Below, in pieces: positions 1 through 7,002 of a stretch of 64,000 bases of DNA. Each line of letters starts with the position of its first letter. Within the stretch, counting starts at the first letter, position 1. The stretch lies in contig NZ_RCIP01000003.1 in NCBI RefSeq assembly GCF_004000275.1, forward strand, positions 62,001-126,000, given 5' to 3'. The position numbers were made by a program, and so were the translations under genes. Below the pieces are notes generated by a model. The model was not told where the DNA came from. It searched no databases and was given only the letters and a program-made list of their open reading frames with translations. This DNA is from Saccharospirillum alexandrii (GTDB lineage Bacteria > Pseudomonadota > Gammaproteobacteria > Pseudomonadales > Natronospirillaceae).

Positions 1-689
1 TCCGGGTTGGCCTGAACCAGACGCTCGAGCGTAATCTGGATGTAGGCTTGCTCGGTCTCTTCCGGGATGGGGCTGTTCAGCCCAAGACGTGCAATAACAC
101 CCCCGGCATAGGCACGCGGACCGTGCAACCAAACCCCCTTCTCGCTCGATACCGCGAATTGCACGGTGGCCTGGCTGTTCACCTGGGCGGCATACGCATC
201 CATGGTCGCGTTGTGCTGCGCGATGCGCTCCGCCATGGCCTCTTCCTGACCGAAAGCCTGGGCGACTTTCATCACCGCATTCAGATTGTCTTCGTAGGTT
301 TCACCACGGCTTTTCAGAATCAGGGTGGGTGCAATGCGCTGCAGGTCTTCATAAACAGCGGCGTGGCGCTCGACATCGGCAATGATCAAATCGGGTTCGA
401 GCGAGGCGATGACTTCCAGGCTTGGCTGGGAACGAGACCCCAGGGATGTCCACTCATTCAGCTTGGCACGGATCGGATCGATCACCCGGGTCGCGTCGCC
501 ATCGTCGGCTACGCCAACCGGTGACACGCCCAGCGTCGCCAGCGCATCAACGAAAGAAAACTCCAGCGCCACCACCCGTTCAGGAGGGGCGGGCAAAACA
601 ACATCGCCCAACTCGCCAGCCACCCGGACTTCCGCCAGGGAAACGCCGGACAGCATCAATACAAGGAATAGAGACAGTACGCGTAGCAT
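1..689 (-). CDS. Iron-siderophore/heme-type ABC transporter substrate-binding protein (FecB-like), 3' end outside the window
   Basis: Reading the minus strand from ATG at 689 gives 229 codons that stay open to the window edge. The first 19 residues (MLRVLSLFLVLMLSGVSLA) are a signal peptide with a probable cleavage before Glu. After it come the hallmarks of periplasmic binding proteins of the FecB/FhuD class (PF01497): PERVVALEFSFVDALATLGV near the N-terminus and EPDLIIAD about 90 residues in. Such proteins carry ferric siderophore, citrate or heme to an FecCD-type permease. A Fur-like box lies about 50 bp upstream, which fits iron repression. The permease and ATPase would be expected beyond base 1. 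The exact ligand cannot be told. Confidence 0.85.
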   Translation of the reverse strand, partial: MLRVLSLFLVLMLSGVSLAEVRVAGELGDVVLPAPPERVVALEFSFVDALATLGVSPVGVADDGDATRVIDPIRAKLNEWTSLGSRSQPSLEVIASLEPDLIIADVERHAAVYEDLQRIAPTLILKSRGETYEDNLNAVMKVAQAFGQEEAMAERIAQHNATMDAYAAQVNSQATVQFAVSSEKGVWLHGPRAYAGGVIARLGLNSPIPEETEQAYIQITLERLVQANP

Positions 690-740
690 GGGTGGCACTC
701 CTGATAGATGAAGCGCGGATGGTAGATAACCCCTCCTGCA

Positions 741-760
741 AATGCAAATCATAATCATTA
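741..760. promoter_or_regulatory. Fur-like iron box
   Basis: On the minus strand the site reads TAATGATTATGATTTGCATT, a run of NATWAT-type hexamers as in Fur boxes. It lies about 50 bp upstream of the FecB-like start, where it could repress transcription under iron sufficiency. The match is by eye. Confidence 0.55.
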
Positions 761-841
761 GTGAGGGTATAACCCCTCATCACTCTCGCTGATGTTGTTC
801 ATCACGCCTTGAGAATCTTCGCCAAACAAGACCGGGGTCCG

Positions 842-949
842 ATGCATAGGTTGATCACCATTACCTCGCGACGCTCTCGACTGGCTGGGGCTAGCCTTAT
901 CGGTGCATTGCTCTGGTTCACAGCCAGGGTATTCATGAGTAATCAGTAG
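842..949 (+). CDS. Possible 35-aa single-span membrane peptide
   Basis: A forward ATG frame of 35 codons encodes a basic N-terminus (MHRLITITSRRSRLAG), then a hydrophobic run (ASLIGALLWFTARVF), then MSNQ. It ends three bases before a strong hairpin at 953-977 and lies downstream of the Fur-like box, so it could be the divergent partner of the iron-uptake gene. The upstream Shine-Dalgarno is poor (GGGG, four bases before ATG). I recognise no family and it may be chance. Confidence 0.25.
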   Translation: MHRLITITSRRSRLAGASLIGALLWFTARVFMSNQ

Positions 950-952
950 CAA

Positions 953-977
953 CCCCGGGTCCCGCCCTGACCCGGGG
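953..977. terminator. GC-rich hairpin, possible terminator
   Basis: CCCCGGGTC (953-961) pairs perfectly with GACCCGGGG (969-977) around a seven-base loop. No clear T-run follows on either strand, so rho-independent termination of the serine hydrolase (minus) or micro-ORF (plus) is only plausible. Confidence 0.35.
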
Positions 978-1055
978 GCATACACCTTGCCTAGGAGGCA
1001 GCATTTCGCTCATGCTGTGAGATAAGCGTCTGGCTGTAAGCCGCTAACTCGCAGC

Positions 1056-2204
1056 TCATAACCCTGTTCCAAGACTCCGCGCCACCCATGCCCAGGCCAG
1101 AGCGTCTGCACGGGGTACATTGCCTTCATTGAACACCATGGCGACCACGGTATCCCGCTCGGGAACCAGCACCAGCAAGCTGTACCACATAGTGTTGGAG
1201 CCGTTGTGCCAGAGCAGAGGCCCGGTGTCAGCGTTGCCCTCACGCAGCACCCAGCCAAAGGCGTAGTTCTCGAGAACCGGTCGGTGCAGGCGCTGATAAC
1301 TGCCGGCACTCAGCAGAGTGCCTTCGCCACGCTCACCACGCAGGTGCTCATAGCCATAACGCGCCAGGTCTTCGACCGTCATATGCACGGTACCGGCCGG
1401 GCCGATGATGGCATTGTTGTCTGCTGCCTCACCGGCCGCCAGGGTGAGGCCCAGCAGATGTCGGTGGCCGCGTGGCTCAGTGAGTGATCCCCCGTTACTC
1501 CGGGGTGGCCCAAAGCCGGCACTGCCTAGATCCAGCGGCGCGAACAACCGCTCGCGCATGGCTTGCTCCCAGGGCTGACCAGTTAGGGTTTCTATCACGA
1601 CGCCAGCGAGGGTATACCCCACATTAGAGTACTCGAACCCGGAGCCAGGCGTGGATTTCGGTGGCTTTTTCAACACCTCCATTACCGCCTGCCGGCGTGC
1701 AGCCGGGCGCTCTGCTTCTTCGGGTGATGACGTCATATTGACCCGTAGAGAGAAGTTGGCCGGCAAGCCGGCGGTATGGCTAAGCACCTGCGCCAACGTC
1801 AGCCCTTCCCAGCCCGGGTGCGCTGTGTCGGCCATGCCCATAACAGGCAGCAGCGGTGTTTCCCAGCCGATGTCACCGGCCTCTACCAAACCGGCCAGTA
1901 CCGTCGCCGTCATCGACTTGGTGATCGAACCAAGGTGCCAGCGATCGGTCACGGTGATCGCAACGCCAGCCCCTTTCTTGCGGTCACCGGCGGCGCCGAG
2001 GTATCGAACCTCGCCGCCCTGAATGACGACGGCCGCCATGCCGACCAGGCCAGTCTCAGCCTGTTGCTGCTGTAGCCAGACATCGTCCATACCGTACTCT
2101 TTCTCCTCGGCCAGGCTGCTCGCTGGCCAGTGCAAAAACAGCATCAGGCCAACCGATAGCGTGATTCGATGATGTTGACGAGTGACCTTGTTCATTGCAA
2201 TCAC
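1056..2204 (-). CDS. Beta-lactamase-related serine hydrolase (class C / esterase EstB type)
   Basis: The 382-aa protein starts with GTG, with AAGG eight bases upstream; an ATG three codons in is an alternative. A signal peptide (LMLFLHWPASSLA) exports it. The PF00144 signature is complete: the nucleophile tetrad SITK near residue 93, YSNVGY near 198 for the YxN element, and HNGSN near 334 for the HxG-like third motif. These enzymes are penicillin-recognising esterases, D-aminopeptidases or true class C beta-lactamases, and sequence alone does not separate these activities. It stands alone, divergent from a small lipoprotein gene. Real resistance activity should not be assumed. Confidence 0.85.
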   Translation of the reverse strand: MIAMNKVTRQHHRITLSVGLMLFLHWPASSLAEEKEYGMDDVWLQQQQAETGLVGMAAVVIQGGEVRYLGAAGDRKKGAGVAITVTDRWHLGSITKSMTATVLAGLVEAGDIGWETPLLPVMGMADTAHPGWEGLTLAQVLSHTAGLPANFSLRVNMTSSPEEAERPAARRQAVMEVLKKPPKSTPGSGFEYSNVGYTLAGVVIETLTGQPWEQAMRERLFAPLDLGSAGFGPPRSNGGSLTEPRGHRHLLGLTLAAGEAADNNAIIGPAGTVHMTVEDLARYGYEHLRGERGEGTLLSAGSYQRLHRPVLENYAFGWVLREGNADTGPLLWHNGSNTMWYSLLVLVPERDTVVAMVFNEGNVPRADALAWAWVARSLGTGL

Positions 2205-2325
2205 TGAGGTTACCTTGGGGGGCTCTGATGGAGCCGTGACGTCGATGTAAACCAGACGCTTGGCTGCGCCAATGACCGGAAGTCATCATTGTGAAACCAT
2301 AGCCAAAACCTGAGAGAACGCCGGG

Positions 2326-2616
2326 ATGTCACTCCAAAAAATATCGGGCCTGCTTATTACACTCTGCCTGTTGGCCACAACCGTGCTGGCAGGGTGCGCA
2401 ACCGCCCCAACGGCTGCCCGGGACAACGACGATAACCTGCTCGGGCAAGACGTTCGCCTGGTGTATCAGCAGTGGGGAGAACCCGAGTACCGCTCCAATG
2501 CGACCACTGACGAACAGCAGCTTCATATCTGGGACGTCCATGGCTGCAAGCACAACATCACCACCCGGCCCAATGGCACCATTATTGGTTATGCCATAAC
2601 CGGCAATTGCCCATAA
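2326..2616 (+). CDS. Small lipoprotein, unknown function
   Basis: The 96-aa product has a lipoprotein signal peptide ending in the lipobox LAGC, with Cys near residue 24. A short mature domain follows, starting ATAPTAARDNDDNLLGQDVR. The mature part contains the segment YQQWGEPEYRSNATTDEQQL, which resembles the short outer-membrane lipoproteins where a WGxP motif begins a compact BamE/SmpA-like fold. Two cysteines in the mature region (GCKHN and GNCP) could form a disulfide. There is no partner in the same operon; ModE follows 50 bp later. Function is not known. Confidence 0.7.
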   Translation: MSLQKISGLLITLCLLATTVLAGCATAPTAARDNDDNLLGQDVRLVYQQWGEPEYRSNATTDEQQLHIWDVHGCKHNITTRPNGTIIGYAITGNCP

Positions 2617-2668
2617 TCAGCCAGGGCCAATCCAGCCCGATCGATCAACATTCACAGGAGCTCACTGC

Positions 2669-3025
2669 GTGACAACAGCGCCCCGTTTCAGCCTGAAATT
2701 GCGCCTGCATCAGGGCGACGCCATCGCGCTTGGCCCGGGTAAAATTGAGCTGCTCGAAGCGCTGCACACCACCGGCTCCATCAGCTCGGCGGCGCGCAGT
2801 ATGAAGATGAGCTATCGCCGAGCCTGGCTGCTGATCGATACCATGAACACGTGCTTTAAGGCACCGCTGGTCGGCACCGCCAAAGGCGGTAAAGGCGGTG
2901 GCGGAGCCCATCTAACGGAACTGGGTGAACAAGTGCTCAGGCATTACCAGCAAATGGAGCAGACCGCCCTGCACAGTATTGAAACGGACGTTGCTGCGCT
3001 TATGGCACACCTGAAACCTCAGTGA
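2669..3025 (+). CDS. modE: ModE-type molybdate regulator, DNA-binding domain only
   Basis: The 118-aa protein begins at GTG, eight bases after AGGAG. It matches the N-terminal half of ModE: a winged helix-turn-helix with SISSAARSMKMSYRRAWLLI at about 37-56, then the glycine-rich wing (VGTAKGGKGGGGAHLTELG). E. coli ModE has about 260 residues with two Mop domains that bind molybdate; these are absent here. It therefore probably cannot sense molybdate itself. The gene runs convergently into modC and overlaps its 3' end by 7 bp. A ModE-like palindrome in front of modA is its likely target. Single-domain ModE homologues are known in other proteobacteria. Confidence 0.85.
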   Translation: MTTAPRFSLKLRLHQGDAIALGPGKIELLEALHTTGSISSAARSMKMSYRRAWLLIDTMNTCFKAPLVGTAKGGKGGGGAHLTELGEQVLRHYQQMEQTALHSIETDVAALMAHLKPQ

Positions 3026-4080
3026 ACGGCAATGCCTTTGATCAGGGCGTGCACCCGGTCTCCCGGTTTCAAGGCCAATTGCCGGCGTGAGCGTTCGGTA
3101 ATGCGCGACAGCAGCACCTGCTTGCCCAACTTCAGCGCTATTAGCACATGACCCGGATGCGGGTCTGACTCCAGCGCCTCTATCTGAACTTCCAGGCAAT
3201 TCAGCACGCTGCTGTCGGTCGCCGGTACAAGGCTGATCGTCACATCCCGGGCCGCCACGCTCAACCGCACCCGGGTGCCACGAGCCTGGCTCAATTGGGA
3301 GACCCAGACTGACTGGCCTTCGCACACCACCTCGGTCAGGTGGTCGGCCTCATCCTGGTGGGTGACAACGCCTTCCAACAGAGCTTGTGCGCCCTGCTGA
3401 TGCGCCAGCGGCATATCGAGCCGGGTGAGCACCCGGGCTACCGGGCCCTGGGTCAGCACCCGGCCGTCATCCATCAGAACCAACTGGTCAGCCAGCCGCA
3501 ACACTTCCTCCTGGCTGTGGCTGACATACACCACGGGCAACGCCAGGCTGCGATGCAGTTGCTCCAGATAGGGCAGTATCTCAGCCTTGCTGTCACTGTC
3601 GAGCGAGGCCAGGGGTTCATCCATCAACAACAGATCTGGGCTTGTCAGCAAGGCCCTGCCCAGCGCCACACGCTGGCGCTGGCCACCGGAGAGCTGATCC
3701 GGGTAGCGATTCAGCAAGGGGCCCAGTCCCAGCAATTCGATGGTCGTCTGCCACTCAACGCGCCGATGCGACGGCGCTACTCGCCGCCAGCCATAGCGCA
3801 GATTGCGCTCCACAGTCAGGTGGGCAAAGAGGCTGGCTTCCTGAAACACATAGCCCAGAGAACGCCGGTGCGTCGCCAGGCTCTGAACACCTGCTTGCCA
3901 GACTTCACCGGCCACGTCCAACTGCCCCCAGGCATCTGGCTCAAGCCCCGCCATGCAACGCAGCAGGCTGGTTTTACCGCAACCAGAGCGACCAAAAACG
4001 GCGGTAATGCCCCGTTCGGCCAGGTCAAAGGCTGCATCCAGTGTGAAGCCCCCCCGTTTAAGCTGAAAACGGACCTTCAT
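3019..4080 (-). CDS. modC: Molybdate ABC transporter ATP-binding protein ModC
   Basis: This 353-aa ATPase powers molybdate uptake with ModB and ModA at the inner membrane. It shows Walker A (GRSGCGKTS near 32-40), signature LSGGQRQRVALGRAL, Walker B LLMDEPLASLD, and a switch histidine in YVSHSQEEV. The last 120 residues form the Mop/TOBE domain (VRLSVAARDVTISL, then VLIALKLGKQVLLSRIT). In ModC proteins this domain binds molybdate and inhibits transport. The start overlaps the modB stop by four bases, so translation is coupled. It is the last gene of modABC. Confidence 0.95.
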   Translation of the reverse strand: MKVRFQLKRGGFTLDAAFDLAERGITAVFGRSGCGKTSLLRCMAGLEPDAWGQLDVAGEVWQAGVQSLATHRRSLGYVFQEASLFAHLTVERNLRYGWRRVAPSHRRVEWQTTIELLGLGPLLNRYPDQLSGGQRQRVALGRALLTSPDLLLMDEPLASLDSDSKAEILPYLEQLHRSLALPVVYVSHSQEEVLRLADQLVLMDDGRVLTQGPVARVLTRLDMPLAHQQGAQALLEGVVTHQDEADHLTEVVCEGQSVWVSQLSQARGTRVRLSVAARDVTISLVPATDSSVLNCLEVQIEALESDPHPGHVLIALKLGKQVLLSRITERSRRQLALKPGDRVHALIKGIAVH

Positions 4081-4775
4081 TGCGCCACCCCTACCAGACG
4101 AAAGCGCCGGTTCAGGGCGTAGACGGCCAGCAACAGCGAGAACGCCAGCACCAGCAAGACCAGCGAGAGGCCATGAGCCGCGCCGTAGTCGAGCGCTTCG
4201 ACGTGGTTGTAGATGGCGATGGACGCCACCTGTGTCTGGCCGGGAATACTGCCGCCAATCATCAGCAGCACACCGAATTCACCCAGAGTATGGGCAAAAG
4301 ACAGCACAAAGGCGGTAAGAAAGCCGCGCCGTGTCAGCGGCAACACCACAGACAGAAAACGATCGACAGGCCCGGCACGCAAAGTTGCGGCGGCTTCGAG
4401 CGGCCGGCTGCCCAGGCTTTGAAAAGCATTCTGCAGCGGTTGCACCACAAACGGCAGGGAATAGACCATCGACCCGATGACCAGACCGGTAAAGCTGAAC
4501 GCCAGATGGGTAAGCCCAATCGACTCCAGCGCCCCGCCTATGGCGCCCCTCGGGCCCAGCAATATCAGCAGATAAAAACCGATCACCGTCGGTGGTAACA
4601 CCAGCGGCAATGCCACCAGCGCTTCAATCAGCACCTTGGCCCGGCTTGGAGTAAACGCCAGCCACCAGGCCAGGGGTACGCAGAGCACCAGCAGCAGAAG
4701 CGTGCTGGTCAGGGCGAGCCTGAGTGTCAGCAACAAGGCAATCCAGTCTGTCTCGGCGATGCCGGCTATCATCAT
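4077..4775 (-). CDS. modB: Molybdate ABC transporter permease ModB
   Basis: This 232-aa inner-membrane protein has five to six hydrophobic segments and the permease EAA loop around residues 125-145 (SRPLEAAATLRAGPVDRFLSV reads EAAATLRAG). The region VALPLVLPPTVIGFYLLILL is typical of ModB. Two copies with ModC and periplasmic ModA make the molybdate importer. The first codon follows the modA stop by nine bases and the stop overlaps modC, so it sits in a tight operon. The usual ModB length is about 225-230 residues. Confidence 0.95.
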   Translation of the reverse strand: MMIAGIAETDWIALLLTLRLALTSTLLLLVLCVPLAWWLAFTPSRAKVLIEALVALPLVLPPTVIGFYLLILLGPRGAIGGALESIGLTHLAFSFTGLVIGSMVYSLPFVVQPLQNAFQSLGSRPLEAAATLRAGPVDRFLSVVLPLTRRGFLTAFVLSFAHTLGEFGVLLMIGGSIPGQTQVASIAIYNHVEALDYGAAHGLSLVLLVLAFSLLLAVYALNRRFRLVGVAQ

Positions 4776-4784
4776 CTCAGCACC

Positions 4785-5561
4785 TCAGGGTACGTCAGCG
4801 GGCAGATCATACCCGTAGGTCCGAAACAGGGTTGCCGCCTCCGCTCCGCGCAGGTAGCCGGCAAAATGCCGGGCGACTTCGTTTTGCATGGCACGGCGGG
4901 TCACCACTAACCCCTGTTCCAGCGGCTGGTGAACGCCAGCGTCGATCAGCGCGTGCCCGCCCTGCGACGCGATACCGGAGTTCAGCACCTGGGCCAGGGC
5001 AACGATACCAACCTCAGCAGCGCCGCTTTGCACCAGCTGCAGGGTGCCAGAGACGTTGTCGCCATAGACCAGCCGGGGCTGCAGAGCGTCCCAGAGGCCG
5101 GCCGAGATCAACGCTTCTTTTGCCCGCGCGCCATAGGGCGCAAGCCGGGGGTTGGCGATGGCCACCCGGCGGAAACGCTCGTCGGTCAGGTCAGCGAGCG
5201 CCAGCGATTGCGCATCGACCGTATTGCTCCAAATTGCGATGCGACCGATGGCGTAGGGCATCACCTCACTGGCGGCGAAGCCTGCCTCAACCAGTGCAGT
5301 GGGGTAGTCCATATCCGCAGAGAGGTAAAGATCGAAGGGGGCGCCGTGGGTGATTTGCGCGAAAAACCGGCCAGACGATCCATATTGAACGTCGATCCTG
5401 TTTTGCGGATAACGCTCACGATACTGTGCCGTTATCGCCTCCAGTACGAAACGCAGCTGGGAGGCTGCAGCTACCCGGGTGATTTGCTGTGCCTGAACCG
5501 CCGTCGCCATCAGCAGCGCCGTCGCCGCCAGTCCAGCCAACACCGTCTGACGGATCCACAT
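4785..5561 (-). CDS. modA: Molybdate-binding periplasmic protein ModA
   Basis: I chose ATG at 5561 rather than the open frame further upstream. It is preceded by AGGAAG and begins a signal peptide (MWIRQTVLAGLAATALLMATAVQA). The 258-aa precursor carries ModA features: VAAASQLRFVLEAI after the signal, YGSSGRFFAQITHGAPFDLY with the oxyanion-binding serines, and LSADMDYPTALVEAG. It captures molybdate or tungstate for ModBC. It is the first gene of modABC. A ModE-like palindrome lies about 30 bp upstream, so repression by the ModE-type protein encoded at the other end of the cluster is likely. Confidence 0.95.
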   Translation of the reverse strand: MWIRQTVLAGLAATALLMATAVQAQQITRVAAASQLRFVLEAITAQYRERYPQNRIDVQYGSSGRFFAQITHGAPFDLYLSADMDYPTALVEAGFAASEVMPYAIGRIAIWSNTVDAQSLALADLTDERFRRVAIANPRLAPYGARAKEALISAGLWDALQPRLVYGDNVSGTLQLVQSGAAEVGIVALAQVLNSGIASQGGHALIDAGVHQPLEQGLVVTRRAMQNEVARHFAGYLRGAEAATLFRTYGYDLPADVP

Positions 5562-5593
5562 CGCACGCTTCCTGACGTTAGGGGTTAACGCCC

Positions 5594-5618
5594 CGAAATA
5601 TATCGTCATATATAACGA
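5594..5618. promoter_or_regulatory. ModE-like operator of modABC
   Basis: On the minus strand the two arms read TCGTTATATA and then TATATTTCG, around a few central bases. This resembles the E. coli ModE consensus, where CGTTATATA-type half-sites face each other. It sits 33-57 bp upstream of the modA start, in the position of an autogenous molybdate-repression site. Confidence 0.65.
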
Positions 5619-5720
5619 CTGACAACACCGTAACAGACTCACCCGCAGCCACCGGGGGCTATTGAGGCGAAAAGGCCTGAGCCACCCACGGCCGCTGGTG
5701 CACCAGATCGAAGCAGACGA

Positions 5721-5733
5721 TTCAATTGAACAT
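5721..5733. repeat. Palindromic operator copy 1 (TTCAATTGAACAT)
   Basis: TTCAATTGAACAT is the right-hand 13 bases of the 16-bp palindrome found at 5846-5861. This copy is nearer modA than phnD. Together the copies suggest cooperative binding of one regulator. Confidence 0.55.
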
Positions 5734-5845
5734 ACCATTCGATGACTGCCCTCTTATATTTCAATAACTTACTGCGACCAGTCTAAAGGCTTGCACTTTT
5801 TTGGCGCAGTTCGCCTTGCCAATTGAAGGTTTGCTGTTAGTATGA

Positions 5846-5861
5846 ATGTTCAATTGAACAT
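5846..5861. promoter_or_regulatory. Perfect 16-bp palindrome ATGTTCAATTGAACAT, candidate operator of the phn operon
   Basis: ATGTTCAATTGAACAT reads the same on both strands. It lies about 100 bp before phnD, with related copies at 5721-5733 and 5899-5910. The DeoR-family protein at the end of the operon is the most economical candidate binder. Confidence 0.6.
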
Positions 5862-5898
5862 CTAACAATAACAAACGTATGGGGCAGGTCCTTTCAGG

Positions 5899-5910
5899 AT
5901 GTTCAATTCA
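5899..5910. repeat. Palindromic operator copy 3 (ATGTTCAATTCA)
   Basis: ATGTTCAATTCA keeps the left arm of the 16-bp palindrome exactly and a degraded right arm. It lies about 48 bp upstream of the phnD start. A weaker AATTGAAGG element at 5821-5829 may be a further half-site. Confidence 0.45.
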
Positions 5911-5957
5911 AGGCATGGAGCCTTAACGCATGGACCGCACCCAATGGAGAACCAATC

Positions 5958-6950
5958 ATGAATCTGCATAAAACAATGCTCTCCCGCCTTTCACCTACGG
6001 CCACTGCCATGGCAACCGCTTTGTTGCTTGGCGTCAGCAGCCAGGCGTTGGCTGAATGCGAACGCGGTGCGCTCGATGCCATGTATTGCGACACCGACGG
6101 TGATTTGGTCGCTGACTTGCCGGCCGATGAATCGCAATGGGTTGACCCGGACACGTTGATTTTCGCGTACACACCGGTTGAAGATCCGGCCATTTATTCC
6201 GACATCTGGCAGCCGTTTATCGACCATCTGGCTGAAGTCACAGGCAAAGATGTGCGCTTTTTTGCCGTGCAATCCAACTCGGCCCAGGTAGAAGCCATGC
6301 GCAGCGGTCGTTTGCATGTGGCTGGCTTTTCCACCGGGCCTACGCCGTTCGCGGTTAACCTGGCGGGCGCCGTTCCGTTCGCGCTGATGGGCTCAAGCTC
6401 CGGTCAATTTGGGTATTCACTGCAGGTGTACACCCACGTCGATTCCGACATTTATGAGATGGCCGACCTGAAAGGCAAGCGCATCGCTCATACTTCGCCA
6501 ACCTCCAACTCCGGCAACCAGGCACCCCGTGCCCTGTTCCCTGAAATGGGCGTTGTTCCGGGCGAAGACTATGAAATTTCGTTCTCTGGCAGCCACGACC
6601 AGTCAATGCTGGGTGTCGTTGCAAAAGACTACGATGCGGCGCCGGTCGCCTCGGAAGTGGTGGAACGCATGGCCGCACGCGGCCTCTATGATGAAGCCGA
6701 CGTCCGCCTGGTCTGGGAGTCGGACCGTTTCCCGACAACCTCCTATAACCACGCCTACAACCTTCACCCTGAGCTTGCCGAAAAGGTACGTCAGGCTTTC
6801 TATACCTTTGAATTCGCAGGTACCGAATTAGGTGAAGAGTTCGACGGTGTTGAGACCTTCATCCCGATCAACTACAAGGATAACTGGCGCGTCATCCGCA
6901 CCATTCAGGCCTCCAATGGTGTGCAGTACACCCGCGACAATCTTCAATAA
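5958..6950 (+). CDS. phnD: Phosphonate-type ABC transporter substrate-binding protein PhnD
   Basis: The 330-aa precursor has a signal peptide ending near ALAECERG. The mature part is a PhnD/PtxB-like type 2 binding protein (PF12974): TLIFAYTPVEDPAIYSDIWQ, then VRFFAVQSNSAQVEAMRSGR, then the anion-binding TSPTSNSGNQAPRALFPEMG. It would deliver a phosphonate, phosphite or related oxyanion to PhnE1/PhnE2 driven by PhnC, all encoded just downstream. No C-P lyase or phosphonatase gene is in view, so the substrate cannot be named. A strong hairpin separates it from phnC, as is common where the binding protein must be made in excess. Compared with PhnD it has an extra acidic N-terminal stretch of about 30 residues. 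Confidence 0.88.
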   Translation: MNLHKTMLSRLSPTATAMATALLLGVSSQALAECERGALDAMYCDTDGDLVADLPADESQWVDPDTLIFAYTPVEDPAIYSDIWQPFIDHLAEVTGKDVRFFAVQSNSAQVEAMRSGRLHVAGFSTGPTPFAVNLAGAVPFALMGSSSGQFGYSLQVYTHVDSDIYEMADLKGKRIAHTSPTSNSGNQAPRALFPEMGVVPGEDYEISFSGSHDQSMLGVVAKDYDAAPVASEVVERMAARGLYDEADVRLVWESDRFPTTSYNHAYNLHPELAEKVRQAFYTFEFAGTELGEEFDGVETFIPINYKDNWRVIRTIQASNGVQYTRDNLQ

Positions 6951-6958
6951 GAAAAACA

Positions 6959-6986
6959 GGTGCCCAGGCCTGATGGCCGGGGCACC
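6959..6986 (+). promoter_or_regulatory. Intercistronic hairpin between phnD and phnC
   Basis: GGTGCCC (6959-6965) pairs with GGGCACC (6980-6986). After one mismatch GGCC pairs with GGCC around TGAT. No T-run follows. Such stems after a binding-protein gene protect the upstream mRNA or attenuate the downstream genes, giving more PhnD than transporter. Confidence 0.6.
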
Positions 6987-7002
6987 TCCGGGAGCGAAAC
7001 CA

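Larger units (their letters stand above)
690..1055. other. Intergenic stretch with Fur-like box, possible micro-ORF and hairpin
   Basis: This 366-bp stretch separates the iron-binding protein gene from the serine hydrolase gene. I see a Fur-like box at 741-760, a possible 35-codon forward ORF at 842-949, and a GC-rich hairpin at 953-977. Each is listed separately. A 75-codon reverse frame across the region has no recognisable domain and I do not call it. Confidence 0.5.
5562..5957. other. Divergent regulatory region between modA and phnD
   Basis: These 396 bp separate divergent modABC and phnDCEE. They hold a ModE-like box near modA and three or four copies of a TTCAATTGAACAT-type palindrome spread towards phnD. 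The palindromes are listed separately. A frame extending modA upstream has no signal peptide logic and is not coding. Confidence 0.6.

Noticed and set aside
758-985. Minus-strand frame of 75 codons between the iron and hydrolase genes
   Set aside because: No domain, odd composition and no ribosome site; the micro-ORF and hairpin on the plus strand explain the region better.
5562-5738. Upstream extension of the modA frame by 59 codons
   Set aside because: It lacks a ribosome site and would bury the signal peptide; the ModE-like box lies inside it.
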